Source of the DNA: Sphingobium jiangsuense
GTDB taxonomy: Bacteria; Pseudomonadota; Alphaproteobacteria; Sphingomonadales; Sphingomonadaceae
Length of the DNA: 64,000 nt
Direction: 5' to 3'
Assembly: GCF_014196495.1 (NCBI RefSeq)
Contig: NZ_JACIDT010000001.1
Location: forward strand, 430,542 to 494,541
The notes under the pieces were generated by a model that searched no databases, was not told where the DNA came from, and saw only the letters and a list, made by a program, of their open reading frames with translations. Shown here piece by piece: positions 41,390-50,970 of the stretch (position 1 is its first letter; every line of letters begins with the position of its first letter). Both the position numbers and the translations under genes were made by a program.

Positions 41390-43182
41390 CTTACGGTACT
41401 CCACGGTTTACTGAGCAGGACCGCGCAATTGATCGTGCCCACCAGCGAATAGGTTTGCGGGTAATTGCCCCACAATTCGCCGGTTTGCGGGTCAATATCC
41501 TCCGACAGAAGCCCCGCGCCGGTCCGGCGGCTGAGCATTTCCTCGAACAGCGTGCGGGCGTCCTCCAGCCGTCCGGTCGCGTGCAGGGCCTCTATCAGCC
41601 AGAACGTACAGACATTGAATGCGGTTTCCGGCAGGCCGAAATCATCTTCGGTCGCATAGCGCAGCATGTGGCTGCCCCGCCGCAACCCGTCCTCCACCGC
41701 CTTGAGGGTGCTGCGGAAGCGGACGTCGTCGGGCGGAAGGAAGCGCAGGTCGAGCAGCTGGATCAGGCTGGCGTCCAGATCGTCGCCGGTCAGCGTCGCG
41801 GACAGGTGCTGCGCCTCTTCCCGCCAGGCCTGCTTCTCGATCAGCTTGCGGATCTTGTCCGCCCGCCTGCGCCAGAAATCGACGCGCGCGGTCAGGCCGA
41901 GCCGCTGCGCGATCAGCGACAGCCGGTCGCACGCGGCCCAGCACATCGCGACCGAATAGGTGTGGACGGAGCTGCGCGTGCGCAATTCCCACAGCCCCGC
42001 ATCGGGCTTGTCGTGCACCTTCCACGCATGCTCGCCGATATTCTCCAGCGCGCGGAAATCCTCCTCCCCCGCCATGCGGTATAGGCGCTGGTCGAAAAAG
42101 GCCTGTGCGTTGGACAGGATGATCTGGCCATAGGCATCGTGCTGGATCTGCTGATAGGCCTGGTTGCCGACCCTGACCGGCCCCATGCCGCGATAGCCGC
42201 TCAGCCCCGGCTCGATCCGTTCCTCCAGCCGCGTCTCGCCGCCCACGCCGTAGAGCGGCTGGATATGGCCGCCTTTGGCGCTGTCCACCACATTGCGCAG
42301 ATAGGCGAGATAGCCTTCCAACACGTCGAGCGCGCCCAGCCGGTTGAGCGCCTGCACCGTGTAATAGGCGTCGCGTATCCAGCAATAGCGATAGTCCCAG
42401 TTGCGGCCCGAATTGGCATGTTCGGGGATCGAGGTGGTGAGCGCGGCGACGATCGCGCCGGTTTCCTCATGCTGGCACAGCTTGAGCGCGATGGCGGCGC
42501 GGATCACCGCGTCCTGCCATTCCACCGGCGTGGCGAGGCCACGCACCCAGTGGCGCCATTCCTTGATCGTGCGGTCGCGCATCGCCTCGATCGAGATGCG
42601 CGGGTCGCCCGCGAACGTCTCGTCCGGGCCGAGGAAGAAATAGAGCGCGCCTTCCACCCGGAAACGGCGCTCGTCCACGATCCAGCCGACCGGCGCGGTG
42701 GTGGTGAGGCGCAGCACCATCTCGTCCACCAGATAGCGGATATGGTTGGACCCGCGCGTATGGGGCGCCTGCTCCGCCCCCCAGTTGCGCGACGGGCGCA
42801 GCCGCACACGGATGCGCGGCGATCCCTTGAGCGGGCGGACGATGCGGGCGAAGGCGACCGGGCGATAGACCCGCCCCTCGCCGGTATAGCGCGGGCAGAA
42901 ATCGACCACCTCCAGCTCGTTGCCGTCGGCGTCGGCATGGGTGGTCACCAGCACCGGCGTGTTGCGCAGATAATGCTGGCGCGTGCGCACGCAATTTTCG
43001 AGGTCGATCTCCCAGAAGCCGTGCGCGCCCTCGCCCGCGCGCGGCGCGGCGTCGAGCAGCGAGGAAAAGACCGGGTCGCCGTCGACGCGCGGCACGCAGC
43101 CCCAGACGAACCGCCCGGCGCGGTCCACCAGCGCCGACACCTGGCAATTGCCGATGGGCCACAGGTCCAGCGTTGCGGTCAT
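41386..43182 (-). CDS. Glycoside hydrolase family 15 protein (glucoamylase- or trehalase-like)
   Basis: 598 residues. An N-terminal beta-sandwich region (about 1-215) precedes an alpha/alpha-barrel with NWDYRYCWIRDAYYTVQAL and, near the end, GAGLLSEDIDPQTGELWGNYPQTYS. These are the GH15 catalytic blocks; the two acids are expected in the first barrel region and in LLSEDID. GH15 proteins between trehalose genes can hydrolyse trehalose or maltose-type sugars; which applies here cannot be told. Its start overlaps the otsB stop and its end overlaps the otsA start, so it is fully embedded in the operon. Confidence 0.92.
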   Translation of the reverse strand: MTATLDLWPIGNCQVSALVDRAGRFVWGCVPRVDGDPVFSSLLDAAPRAGEGAHGFWEIDLENCVRTRQHYLRNTPVLVTTHADADGNELEVVDFCPRYTGEGRVYRPVAFARIVRPLKGSPRIRVRLRPSRNWGAEQAPHTRGSNHIRYLVDEMVLRLTTTAPVGWIVDERRFRVEGALYFFLGPDETFAGDPRISIEAMRDRTIKEWRHWVRGLATPVEWQDAVIRAAIALKLCQHEETGAIVAALTTSIPEHANSGRNWDYRYCWIRDAYYTVQALNRLGALDVLEGYLAYLRNVVDSAKGGHIQPLYGVGGETRLEERIEPGLSGYRGMGPVRVGNQAYQQIQHDAYGQIILSNAQAFFDQRLYRMAGEEDFRALENIGEHAWKVHDKPDAGLWELRTRSSVHTYSVAMCWAACDRLSLIAQRLGLTARVDFWRRRADKIRKLIEKQAWREEAQHLSATLTGDDLDASLIQLLDLRFLPPDDVRFRSTLKAVEDGLRRGSHMLRYATEDDFGLPETAFNVCTFWLIEALHATGRLEDARTLFEEMLSRRTGAGLLSEDIDPQTGELWGNYPQTYSLVGTINCAVLLSKPWSTVR

Positions 43183-43934
43183 ATGCTCAGTTCCTTCAAC
43201 CAGTTGCGTACCATCGGCGGCCCGGCGAGGCGAAACCGCGCGGCGCTGGGCCGCGCCTTTCCGACCAGCACGCCATAGCCGCCCAGCGCCGAGGCCATCG
43301 CGAAGCCGGCCTCGTCGGTCAGGTCGTCGCCCACGAACACCGGCGGCGCGTCGGCGAAGGGTGGGGCCGCCATCAGATGCCGGATCGCGAAGCCCTTGTC
43401 GTGGCCGGTCGGGCGCAGCTCCACCATGTCATGGCCTTCCTGCACGAACAGGCCATGCTCCCGCCCCAGCGCCCGCGCCAGCGCACGCGCGGCCTCGCCT
43501 TCCTCCTGCGCCATGCGGTAATGCAGGCCGACGCCGAAGCTCTTCACCTCCAGCAGCACGCCTTCATGCCGGTCGGCGAAGGCGCCCATGGTCCGCGCGA
43601 CGGCATCGAGCGCGCGCGGGCGGTCGGGCGCGTCGATGCGCTCCTGATGGCGAAACTCGGCCCCGTGACTGCCCGCCAGCGCCAGATGAGGGGCGACCGG
43701 GCCCAATATCCGGTCGAGCTGAGCGAGCGAGCGGCCGCTGACGATCGCGAGCCGCCCGTCCAGCCGTTCCCGTGCGGCCAGCAGCAGCGCCCTTAATTCC
43801 GTATCGGTCGTTACATTATCCGGCCGGTCGATCAGATCGACAAGGGTTCCGTCCAGATCGAGGAAAAGGCTGACCCCCCTGTCCACCGGCGGCGGCGCGG
43901 AGGGATGGTTCGCTGTCTTGTCTGCCTCTTGCAC
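43179..43934 (-). CDS. otsB: Trehalose-6-phosphate phosphatase
   Basis: HAD-family phosphatase that completes trehalose synthesis. 251 residues. The nucleophile motif [10 protein letters not shown], the Ser motif VSGRSL, the Lys in [10 protein letters not shown] and the acidic motif [12 protein letters not shown] are all present. First gene of the operon. About 38 bases upstream is an EcfG-like promoter, matching the known dependence of trehalose synthesis on the general stress response in many alphaproteobacteria. Confidence 0.95.
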   Translation of the reverse strand: MQEADKTANHPSAPPPVDRGVSLFLDLDGTLVDLIDRPDNVTTDTELRALLLAARERLDGRLAIVSGRSLAQLDRILGPVAPHLALAGSHGAEFRHQERIDAPDRPRALDAVARTMGAFADRHEGVLLEVKSFGVGLHYRMAQEEGEAARALARALGREHGLFVQEGHDMVELRPTGHDKGFAIRHLMAAPPFADAPPVFVGDDLTDEAGFAMASALGGYGVLVGKARPSAARFRLAGPPMVRNWLKELSI

Positions 43935-44252
43935 GGCTCGGATGGTTCGTCTCCCCGGATCGGAAGGTCAATACGAGGGCGGCCCGGCAATTGTTCCATC
44001 AGCCGGAAGGGAGAGCGAGCGCCCCGCCCGTCATCCGCCCGGAAACGACGGCCGCCTGGCCCGCGTTTCCTTCCCCCGATCCTATTCGCTATGAGCCGGA
44101 AGGCAAGGGGCTGGCGGAAAGGAGGGGGAAGGGGCCGCGATTTTCGCATGGCTTTTCAACTGCCCCCACCCGGCCGGGACTCGCTGCGCCGCAGCCCGCT
44201 TCCCATCGCCGCGCCGCTGCGATATGCAGGCGCAAATTTGCGAGGACGCGCC
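43935..44252. other. Intergenic region between the trehalose operon and lgt
   Basis: 318 bases separating two divergent transcripts. The left part carries the EcfG-like promoter of otsB. The right part is rich in purines (AGGAGGGGGAAGGGG near 44120) and contains an in-frame ATG at 44148 that could extend Lgt. Nothing else could be recognised. Confidence 0.4.
43972..43997 (-). promoter_or_regulatory. EcfG-like promoter of the trehalose operon
   Basis: On the minus strand GGAAC (43997-43993), 17 bases, CGTA (43975-43972), one base from the GGAAC-N16/17-CGTT consensus of the alphaproteobacterial general-stress sigma factor. The otsB ATG is about 38 bases further on. Confidence 0.6.
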
Positions 44253-45116
44253 TTGTTGGAACTATTCTCTGCCGCCGCCCACCATATCCGTTTCGAGGAT
44301 CTGGGGCTGGATCCCGTCGCTATCGATCTCGGTTTCTTCGGGATCAAATGGTATTCGCTCGCCTATCTCGCGGGCATATTGGTCGGCTACTGGTATCTGC
44401 TGAAGCTGATCGCGCAGCCCGGCGCGCCGATGGCGCGCCGCCATGCCGACGACATGATCTTCTATGCGACGCTGGGCATCATCATCGGCGGGCGGCTGGC
44501 CTATGTGATCTTCTACCAGCCGGAAATCCTCGCCCATCCGCTCGATATCCTGAAATTGTGGAACGGCGGCATGTCCTTCCACGGCGGCGTGCTGGGGGTG
44601 ACGGCGGCGATCCTGCTGCTGTGCCGCAAGGAAGGGCTGAACTGGCTGCGCGTCCATGATTATGTCGCCTGCTGCGCGCCCTTCGGCCTGTTCTTCGGGC
44701 GGATCGCCAATTTCATCAACGGCGAATTGTGGGGCAAGACCACCGATGTAAGCTGGGCGATGATCTTCCCAACCGGCGGCCCGCTGCCGCGCCACCCCAG
44801 CCAGCTCTACGAGGCCGCGCTGGAAGGGCTGCTGCTCGGCGCGACCCTCTGGTACGCCTTCTGGCGGACCAAGGCCCGCTACGAGCCGGGCAAGCTGGTC
44901 GGCCTCTTTCTGCTGGGCTACGGCCTCGCCCGCTTCGGCGTCGAATTCTTCCGCGAGGCCGACGCGCAACTGATGGAATTCGCGCAGCGCACCGGCCTCC
45001 ACATGGGCCAGTGGCTGACCCTGCCGATGATCGCGGGCGGCCTCTATCTGATCCTGACGGCGAAGCGCCGCCGGGTACGGGTGGAGCCGACCGCCGGGAC
45101 CGCCAGTGTCGGCTGA
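44253..45116 (+). CDS. lgt: Prolipoprotein diacylglyceryl transferase
   Basis: Membrane enzyme that transfers diacylglycerol from phosphatidylglycerol to the lipobox Cys of prolipoproteins. 287 residues from the TTG at 44253, which has GAGGA six bases upstream and gives the usual family length; an ATG at 44148 would add 35 residues of non-conserved sequence. About seven helices. Key blocks are [11 protein letters not shown], the Lgt signature [13 protein letters not shown] and RHPSQLYEA. The next gene, a MidA-type methyltransferase, overlaps its stop by 11 bases. Confidence 0.93.
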   Translation: MLELFSAAAHHIRFEDLGLDPVAIDLGFFGIKWYSLAYLAGILVGYWYLLKLIAQPGAPMARRHADDMIFYATLGIIIGGRLAYVIFYQPEILAHPLDILKLWNGGMSFHGGVLGVTAAILLLCRKEGLNWLRVHDYVACCAPFGLFFGRIANFINGELWGKTTDVSWAMIFPTGGPLPRHPSQLYEAALEGLLLGATLWYAFWRTKARYEPGKLVGLFLLGYGLARFGVEFFREADAQLMEFAQRTGLHMGQWLTLPMIAGGLYLILTAKRRRVRVEPTAGTASVG

Positions 45117-46227
45117 GGGCATGCCCGGCAGCGGCTTCGGCCGCCGCCAGCTGAGCCTTGTCGAAAGGCTGGCGCGCACCATCGCGGCGGGCGGGCCGAT
45201 GACGCTGGCGCAATATATGGCGCAGGTGAACGCCCATTATTACGCCACGCGCGACCCGCTGGGCACGGCGGGCGATTTCACCACGGCGCCGGAAATCAGC
45301 CAGATGTTCGGCGAGCTGATCGGGTTGGCGCTGGCGGACGTGTGGATGCGGTCTGGCCGGTCGCAGCAGGCCTGTTATGTCGAGCTGGGGCCGGGGCGCG
45401 GCACGCTGGCCGCCGACGCCTTGCGCGCGATGGAGAAGGTGGAATTGCACCCGCCGGTCCATCTGGTCGAAACCAGCCCGGTGCTGCGCGGGCGGCAGCA
45501 GGCGCTGCTGCCCCATGCGCGCTTCCATGACGATATCGACAGCCTGCCCGCCGACCGGCCGCTGCTGGTCGTCGGCAACGAATTTTTCGACGCGCTGCCG
45601 ATCCAGCAGTCGATCAGGACCGCCGAGGGCTGGCGCGAGATGATGGTCGGGCTGGGCGAGGATCGCCCCTTCGCGCCGATGGCGGGAGAGCGACCGGTGG
45701 ATGCGCGCGTGCCGCAGCCGCTGCGCGACGCGCCCGAAGGCTCGATCCACGAAAGCGCGCCCGCAGGCGCGGCGATCATGATGGGCCTGGCCCGCCGCCT
45801 GCTGCGCCAGGGCGGCATCGCGCTGTTCATCGATTATGGCTATGAGGGTCCGGCGCTGGGCGACACCTTGCAGGCGGTGCGCGGCCACCGCTTTGCCGAT
45901 CCCTTCGCCGATGCGGGCGACAACGACCTGACCGCCCATGTCGATTTCACGCTGATCGGCAATGCCGCGCGGCAGGAAGGGCTGAAGGTCTGCGGCCCGG
46001 TGGGGCAGGGAGAATTCCTCGCCCGCCTCGGCATCGACGCGCGCGCGCAGATGCTCGCCCGCTCCGCGCCGGACAAGGTGGAGGAGATAGAGGCGGCGCG
46101 GCGGCGGCTGGTCGACGCGGACCAGATGGGCACGCTGTTCAAGGTGATCGCCGTCGTCCACCCCGACTGGGCGCTGCCCGAAGGATTTGGGCCCGAAGGA
46201 TTTGGGCCGGAAGGGGAAGCGGCATGA
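45106..46227 (+). CDS. SAM-dependent methyltransferase, MidA/NDUFAF7 family
   Basis: 373 residues, the bacterial relative of the mitochondrial protein that methylates a complex I arginine. Blocks include [26 protein letters not shown], the SAM site [28 protein letters not shown] and [17 protein letters not shown]. Start GTG, overlapping the lgt stop. The C-terminus carries a perfect small tandem repeat ([12 protein letters not shown]), a recent 15-base duplication. The next gene overlaps by ATGA. Confidence 0.9.
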   Translation: MSAEGMPGSGFGRRQLSLVERLARTIAAGGPMTLAQYMAQVNAHYYATRDPLGTAGDFTTAPEISQMFGELIGLALADVWMRSGRSQQACYVELGPGRGTLAADALRAMEKVELHPPVHLVETSPVLRGRQQALLPHARFHDDIDSLPADRPLLVVGNEFFDALPIQQSIRTAEGWREMMVGLGEDRPFAPMAGERPVDARVPQPLRDAPEGSIHESAPAGAAIMMGLARRLLRQGGIALFIDYGYEGPALGDTLQAVRGHRFADPFADAGDNDLTAHVDFTLIGNAARQEGLKVCGPVGQGEFLARLGIDARAQMLARSAPDKVEEIEAARRRLVDADQMGTLFKVIAVVHPDWALPEGFGPEGFGPEGEAA

Positions 46228-46991
46228 GCGGCGTCGAGACATGGACCAGCGCAGCGCTGGGCGAGGTGCCCCATGGCTTTCTCGGCCGCGCGGGCGGCGT
46301 TTCGACCGGTATCCATGCGGGCCTCAATGTCGGGCTGGGGTCAGACGACGACCGCGCGGCGATCCTCGAAAACCGCAGGCGCGCGGGCGAGGCCGTGCTG
46401 CCCGGCGCGGCGCTCGTCACGCTGCATCAGGTCCATTCCGCCGATGTGGTGACGGTCGACGCGCCGATCCCCGACGATGCCCGTCCGCCTGCGGACGCGC
46501 TCGTCACCGCGACGCCGGGGCTGCTGCTCGGCATCCTCACGGCCGATTGCGTGCCGGTGCTGTTCGCCGATGCCGAAGCAGGCGTCGTCGGCGCCGCCCA
46601 TGCCGGGTGGAAAGGCGCGATCGCGGGCGTCACCGACCGCACGCTCGACGCGATGGAGGCGCTGGGCGCACGGCGCGAGCGCATCGGCTGCGCGATCGGC
46701 CCGTGCATCGCCCGTGCCTCCTATGAGGTCGACGCTGCTTTCGTGCAGCGCTTCCTCGATGCCGATCCGGGCAATGAACGCTTCTTCGCCGACGGCGGAC
46801 GCCCCGGCCATGCGCAGTTCGACATAGAGGCCTATGTCGCCGCGCGGCTGGCGGCGGCGGGTGTGCAGCGCATCGAGATGCTGGGTCAGGACACCTATGC
46901 CCAGCCCGACCGGTTCTTCAGCTATCGCCGCTCCTGCCACAAGGACGAGCCGGACTATGGGCGGCAGATCTCCCTCATCGCAGTGCGCTGA
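46224..46991 (+). CDS. pgeF: Laccase-domain protein, peptidoglycan editing factor PgeF (YfiH)
   Basis: 255-residue member of the Cu-oxidase_4 family, known as a hydrolase of misincorporated L-Ser-containing muropeptide precursors and also reported as a purine nucleoside phosphorylase/deaminase-type enzyme. Zinc-site motifs LHQVHSADV, ILTADCVPV and GAAHAGWKG are present, as is the RRSCHKDEPDYGRQISLI end. ATGA overlap with the methyltransferase gene. It is followed by a hairpin and structured repeat. Confidence 0.92.
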   Translation: MSGVETWTSAALGEVPHGFLGRAGGVSTGIHAGLNVGLGSDDDRAAILENRRRAGEAVLPGAALVTLHQVHSADVVTVDAPIPDDARPPADALVTATPGLLLGILTADCVPVLFADAEAGVVGAAHAGWKGAIAGVTDRTLDAMEALGARRERIGCAIGPCIARASYEVDAAFVQRFLDADPGNERFFADGGRPGHAQFDIEAYVAARLAAAGVQRIEMLGQDTYAQPDRFFSYRRSCHKDEPDYGRQISLIAVR

Positions 46992-46995
46992 GCGA

Positions 46996-47031
46996 AAGTT
47001 GCGCGGCGGGAAAAGTTGCGCCGCGCAACTT
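46996..47031 (+). terminator. Hairpin after pgeF
   Basis: Perfect 12-bp stem AAGTTGCGCGGC ... GCCGCGCAACTT with a 12-base loop, four bases after the pgeF stop, then CTTC. The T run is poor but the stem is strong, so it likely contributes to ending the lgt-midA-pgeF transcript. Confidence 0.6.
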
Positions 47032-47034
47032 CTT

Positions 47035-47180
47035 CAGGATCGCCTGCTATTTCGTTCAGGCGGAGCCGAGAGACGTGCCATTCGAGCATCGGAGCGCAGC
47101 GGACCTAAAGGTCCGTGAGCACCGAAGCGCGGAATAGCGCGGTTCGCAGGCCCGCATGGGCGGAATAGCAGGCGATCCTG
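47035..47180. repeat. Structured dispersed repeat, copy B
   Basis: About 146 bp with perfect 17-bp outer arms, CAGGATCGCCTGCTATT at 47035-47051 and AATAGCAGGCGATCCTG at 47164-47180. The core matches copy A at 5911-6041 almost base for base. The central hairpin here is CGGACCT-AA-AGGTCCG, changed on both sides relative to copy A (CGACCT ... AGGTCG), which keeps the pairing. It ends next to the stop of the convergent HAD phosphatase gene. Confidence 0.75.
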
Positions 47181-47867
47181 TCAGCTCCAGTCGAAGCGGC
47201 CCCATCCCCGCTCCTTCGCCATCGCGGCGAGCGGCGGATGCGGGTTGGCGGCATAAGGCTCGTCGGCGAATTCCAGCATCGGCGCGTCGGACACATGGTC
47301 GGAATAGGCGCGGATATGCGCATGGTCGCGCTCTATCCCCTGCCCCGCCATCCAGCTGCGGATCATCGCCAGCTTGGCGGCGTCATAGCAATTCTCGCCT
47401 GCGATCTTCGCGCGCACATATTCGACGTCCTGCCCCAGATGGTCGGTCGCGATCACATCGTCGAACCCGGTCCGCCGCGCGATCGCCTCCACATAGAGGC
47501 GGTAGGAGGCCGTCGCCAGCACCAGCCTGTATCCCTCCGCCCGGTCGTGCGCGATCCGCTCCAGCGCATCGCGGCGGATATTGTGCGCCATCACATGGTC
47601 GGCATAGCTTTCGATATGCGGGGCGAGCGCGGCGCGGCTCACCCGGCCGCCGATCATCAGATGCTGGTTGATCTCCTTCAGCCGCGAACGCGGGATCAGC
47701 CGGAGGATGTAGGCCAGCATCGCGAAGGGCACCAGCGGCGCGAATATCAGCCGCCAGGGCGCCATCCGCCAGGCGACATGGAGCAGGAACGGCGTGTAGG
47801 TGCCGCGCACCGTCACCGTGCGGTCCATGTCGTAAATGGCGATCTTTACCGGTTCATCGTCCTTCAC
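47181..47867 (-). CDS. HAD family phosphatase, PSPase-like (HAD-IB)
   Basis: 228 residues from a GTG at 47867. The HAD nucleophile motif is IYDMDRTVT, and the later motifs LVLATAS and AYSDHVSDAPMLEFAD are typical of the HAD-IB group close to phosphoserine phosphatase. A hydrophobic stretch (about 35-60) forms the cap and looks partly membrane-attached. The substrate is unknown. The gene is divergent from the Mla operon and its own end abuts the structured repeat. Confidence 0.88.
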   Translation of the reverse strand: MKDDEPVKIAIYDMDRTVTVRGTYTPFLLHVAWRMAPWRLIFAPLVPFAMLAYILRLIPRSRLKEINQHLMIGGRVSRAALAPHIESYADHVMAHNIRRDALERIAHDRAEGYRLVLATASYRLYVEAIARRTGFDDVIATDHLGQDVEYVRAKIAGENCYDAAKLAMIRSWMAGQGIERDHAHIRAYSDHVSDAPMLEFADEPYAANPHPPLAAMAKERGWGRFDWS

Positions 47868-47963
47868 TATGGATGCAACCTTCGACAATTCCCTTACGTT
47901 GGAGCATGCGGATGGGCCGTTTCGGCTTGCCGTGCAACCGATAATGGACCAGAAACCAGCCTG

Positions 47964-49097
47964 ATGACGGAATTGGCACATTTTTCGCTGGAAAATGAAC
48001 GGGGGAAGGAGGGAGCCGAACGGCCGGTCCTGCGCTTTTCCGGTTCGCTTTCCATCAGCCGGTTCGGGTCGCTGCCCGCCGACCTCGAAAAGGTCGAGGG
48101 GCCGGTCGCGGCGATCGATCTCCACGATGTCACCCATATCGACACCATCGGCGCCTGGCTCGTGCACAGCCATGCGCTGAAATGGGATTGCCCGATCGAG
48201 GGCGCGGACGAGGACGCCAGCCGCCTGATCGAGGCGGTGAAGGCCGGGGACGGCTCCGCAGGCGAAGTCGCCGTCCACGCCCATACAGTGCCGCCGCTGC
48301 AACGCATCCTTGCCCAGATCGGCGAGGCCACCATCGTCGCAGGGCAAACGCTGATCGGCCTGATCGGCTTTTTCGGCGCCACGCTCATCACCGGCTGGGA
48401 CCTGATCCGCCATCCGTCCCGCATGCGCTGGAACGCGGTGATCCAGCGGTTCGAGGTGGTGGGCGTCTCGGCGCTCGGCATCATCGGGCTGATGAGCTTC
48501 CTGATCGGCATCGTCATCGCCCAGCAGGGCGCGGTGCAGCTGCGGCAGTTCGGCATGGAGGTGCTGACCGTCAACCTCGTCGGCCGCCTCACCTTCCGCG
48601 AACTGGGCGTGCTGATGACCGCGATCATGGTCGCAGGCCGATCCGGCTCCGCCTTCGCCGCGCAGATCGGCACGATGAAGCTGACCGAGGAAATCGACGC
48701 GATGCGCACCATCGGCGTTTCCCCGATGGAGGCGCTGATCATGCCGCGCATCCTCGCCGCCGTGGTGCTGATGCCGCTGCTCGGCTTCTATTCCTCGGTC
48801 ATTGCAATCATCGGCGGCGGCTTTCTGTGCGCGGTGTCGCTCGACATCCCGCCGATCACCTTCATCCAGCGCCTGCGCGAGGTGGTGCCGATCACCGACC
48901 TGTGGGTCGGCCTGATCAAGGCGCCGGTATTCGGCCTCATCATCGGCATGACCGGCTGCTATCAGGGCTTGCAGGTCAAGGCCAATGCCGAGGAAGTGGG
49001 CCTGCGCACCACCTCCGCCGTGGTGCAGGCGATCTTCGTGGTGATCGTGCTCGACGCCTTTTTCGCGGTGTTCTTCACCTGGGTGGGCTGGACATGA
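47964..49097 (+). CDS. MlaE-family ABC transporter permease with N-terminal STAS-like domain
   Basis: Permease of a phospholipid/lipid transporter between the two membranes. 377 residues from the ATG at 47964. Residues 1-110 form a STAS-like domain (VAAIDLHDVTHIDTIGAWLV), equal to a fused MlaB, and 120-377 form the permease with the five-helix MlaE core (IGLMSFLIGIVIAQQGA, ELGVLMTAIMVAGRSGSAFAA, EEIDAMRTIGVSPMEALI). It overlaps the ATPase gene (ATGA). Confidence 0.92.
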   Translation: MTELAHFSLENERGKEGAERPVLRFSGSLSISRFGSLPADLEKVEGPVAAIDLHDVTHIDTIGAWLVHSHALKWDCPIEGADEDASRLIEAVKAGDGSAGEVAVHAHTVPPLQRILAQIGEATIVAGQTLIGLIGFFGATLITGWDLIRHPSRMRWNAVIQRFEVVGVSALGIIGLMSFLIGIVIAQQGAVQLRQFGMEVLTVNLVGRLTFRELGVLMTAIMVAGRSGSAFAAQIGTMKLTEEIDAMRTIGVSPMEALIMPRILAAVVLMPLLGFYSSVIAIIGGGFLCAVSLDIPPITFIQRLREVVPITDLWVGLIKAPVFGLIIGMTGCYQGLQVKANAEEVGLRTTSAVVQAIFVVIVLDAFFAVFFTWVGWT

Positions 49098-49996
49098 GCG
49101 GCGGGCTGGACATGAGCGAGGAGCGGGCAAGCGCCCCGGCGCACGACGACAACGGCATCGCCATCCGCGTGCGCGGGCTGCGCACCAGCTTCGGCCCGCA
49201 AGTGGTGCACGAGAATCTCGACCTCGACGTGTACAAGGGCGAGATATTGGGCGTGGTCGGCGGGTCGGGCACCGGCAAGTCGGTGCTGATGCGCGCGATC
49301 ATCGGCCTGCAACAGCCCGACGAGGGCGAGATCAGCGTGTTCGGCCAGTCCACCATCGGGCAGGTCGACGAGGATGTGCTGGCGCTGCGCAAGCGATGGG
49401 GCGTGCTGTTCCAGGGCGGCGCGCTCTTCTCCACGCTGACCGTGGCGGAGAATATCGAGGTGCCGCTGCGCGAATTCTATCCGCAGATCGGGCCGGAACT
49501 GCGCGACGAGATCGCCGCCTACAAGATCCGCATGACCGGCCTGCCGCCCGAGGCCGGCCCGAAATTCCCGTCCGAGCTGTCCGGCGGCATGAAGAAGCGC
49601 GCCGGCCTCGCCCGCGCACTCGCCATCGATCCGGACCTGCTGTTCCTCGACGAGCCGACCGCGGGCCTCGACCCGATCGGCGCGGCGTCGTTCGACGAGC
49701 AGACGCGGCAGTTGCAGCAAACGCTGGGGTTGACCGTCTTCCTCATCACCCATGACCTCGACACCCTCTATGCGATCTGCGACCGGGTGGCGGTGCTGGC
49801 CGACAAGAAGGTGATCGCGGTCGGCACCATTGACGAGCTGCTGGCGACCGAGCATCCGTGGATACAGGAATATTTCAACGGCCCGCGCGGCCGGGCGGCG
49901 ACCTCCTCGCGGGGGGCCGGCGGCAAGGCAGACAATGGGGCAGGCGACGGGGCAGGCAAGACCGAAAAGGCGCGGGCCGGAAAGGACGAAGGCTAG
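49094..49996 (+). CDS. MlaF-family ABC transporter ATP-binding protein
   Basis: ATPase of the lipid transporter. 300 residues. Walker A GGSGTGKSVLM, signature LSGGMKKRAGLARAL, Walker B LLFLDEPTAGLDP, and the His in LITHDLDTL. The C-terminal tail is Gly/Ala/Lys-rich. The ATG at 49094 overlaps the permease stop; the second ATG at 49112 arises from an 18-base duplication (GGCTGGACATGAGCG occurs twice). Confidence 0.93.
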   Translation: MSGGLDMSEERASAPAHDDNGIAIRVRGLRTSFGPQVVHENLDLDVYKGEILGVVGGSGTGKSVLMRAIIGLQQPDEGEISVFGQSTIGQVDEDVLALRKRWGVLFQGGALFSTLTVAENIEVPLREFYPQIGPELRDEIAAYKIRMTGLPPEAGPKFPSELSGGMKKRAGLARALAIDPDLLFLDEPTAGLDPIGAASFDEQTRQLQQTLGLTVFLITHDLDTLYAICDRVAVLADKKVIAVGTIDELLATEHPWIQEYFNGPRGRAATSSRGAGGKADNGAGDGAGKTEKARAGKDEG

Positions 49997-50959
49997 ATGG
50001 AAACTCGATCCAACCATGTGCTGGTGGGCAGCGTCGTGCTGGGCCTGTTGCTGGCGGTGATGGTCGCGGCCTTCTGGTTCTCGCGTCTGTCGGACGGCGA
50101 CAATCAGGAATATGACATTTTCTTCAAGCAATCGGTGAACGGCCTCGCCAAGGGCTCCGGCGTGTCCTATTCCGGCGTGCCGTCCGGGCAGGTCAAGGCG
50201 ATCGAGCTGTGGCGCCGCGACCCCAATTTCGTGCGCGTGCGCATCGTCGTGAAGAAGGACACGCCGATCCTTCAGGGCACCACCGCCACCATTCAGGGCG
50301 TGGGCTTCACCGGCGTTTCGGAAATCGTGCTCGACGGCGCGGTCAAGGGCGCGCCGCCGATCGTCTGTCCGGAGCAGCAGCGGGAGGACGCCTGCCCCGA
50401 AGGTGTGCCCGTCATCCCGACCAAGCCCGGCGCACTGGGCGAGCTGCTCAACAACGCGCCGCAATTGCTGGAGCGGCTGACGACGCTGACCGAGCGGCTG
50501 ACCGAATTGCTCAACGACCGCAATCAGGCGAGCCTCGCGGCGATCCTGAAGAATGTCGAGACGCTGACCGGCGCCCTCTCCGCGCGCGGACCGGAGATTG
50601 CGGCGACGCTCGCCGAAACGCGGGTCACGCTGCAAAAGGCGGGCGTCGCGATCGAGGAGATCGGCAAGATGGTCGGCACCACCAACGACATGCTGAACGA
50701 GGAAGGCCGCCCGCTGATCAAGGACCTGCGCGGCACCATCCAGTCCGCGACGCGCAGCCTCGACACGCTGGATTCCACGCTGGCCGAGGCGCGGCCGGGC
50801 ATGCAGACCTTCTCCCGCGATACGATGCCGGAGGTCAACATGCTGGTGCGCGACCTGCGCGAAATGTCGCGCAGCCTGCGGGCGATTTCGGAGAAGATCG
50901 ACCATCAGGGCGCCGGTTCGCTGCTGGGCGATCCGCCGCTGCCGGATTACAAGAAATGA
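49997..50959 (+). CDS. MlaD-family (MCE domain) lipid-binding protein
   Basis: Periplasmic MCE protein anchored by one helix (about 8-30). The MCE domain spans about 40-115 (VNGLAKGSGVSYSGVPSGQVKAI), with GVGFTGVSEIVLDG. A long helical tail with TLTERLTELLNDRN and SATRSLDTLDSTL follows, ending in DPPLPDYKK. It begins right after the ATPase stop (TAGATG). In this family such proteins form hexameric rings or tubes. Confidence 0.92.
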   Translation: METRSNHVLVGSVVLGLLLAVMVAAFWFSRLSDGDNQEYDIFFKQSVNGLAKGSGVSYSGVPSGQVKAIELWRRDPNFVRVRIVVKKDTPILQGTTATIQGVGFTGVSEIVLDGAVKGAPPIVCPEQQREDACPEGVPVIPTKPGALGELLNNAPQLLERLTTLTERLTELLNDRNQASLAAILKNVETLTGALSARGPEIAATLAETRVTLQKAGVAIEEIGKMVGTTNDMLNEEGRPLIKDLRGTIQSATRSLDTLDSTLAEARPGMQTFSRDTMPEVNMLVRDLREMSRSLRAISEKIDHQGAGSLLGDPPLPDYKK

Positions 50960-50970
50960 GGAACGCCGCG

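Noticed and set aside
43905..44252. N-terminal extension of Lgt
   Set aside because: The frame is open upstream, but the sequence is not membrane-like, the usual Lgt length is met from the TTG at 44253, and that start has a ribosome site.
47120..47160. tRNA-like T-arm (GGTTCGCAGGCCCG) inside the structured repeat
   Set aside because: No matching acceptor, D or anticodon stems could be folded around it; the same segment is in both repeat copies and is better explained by the repeat.
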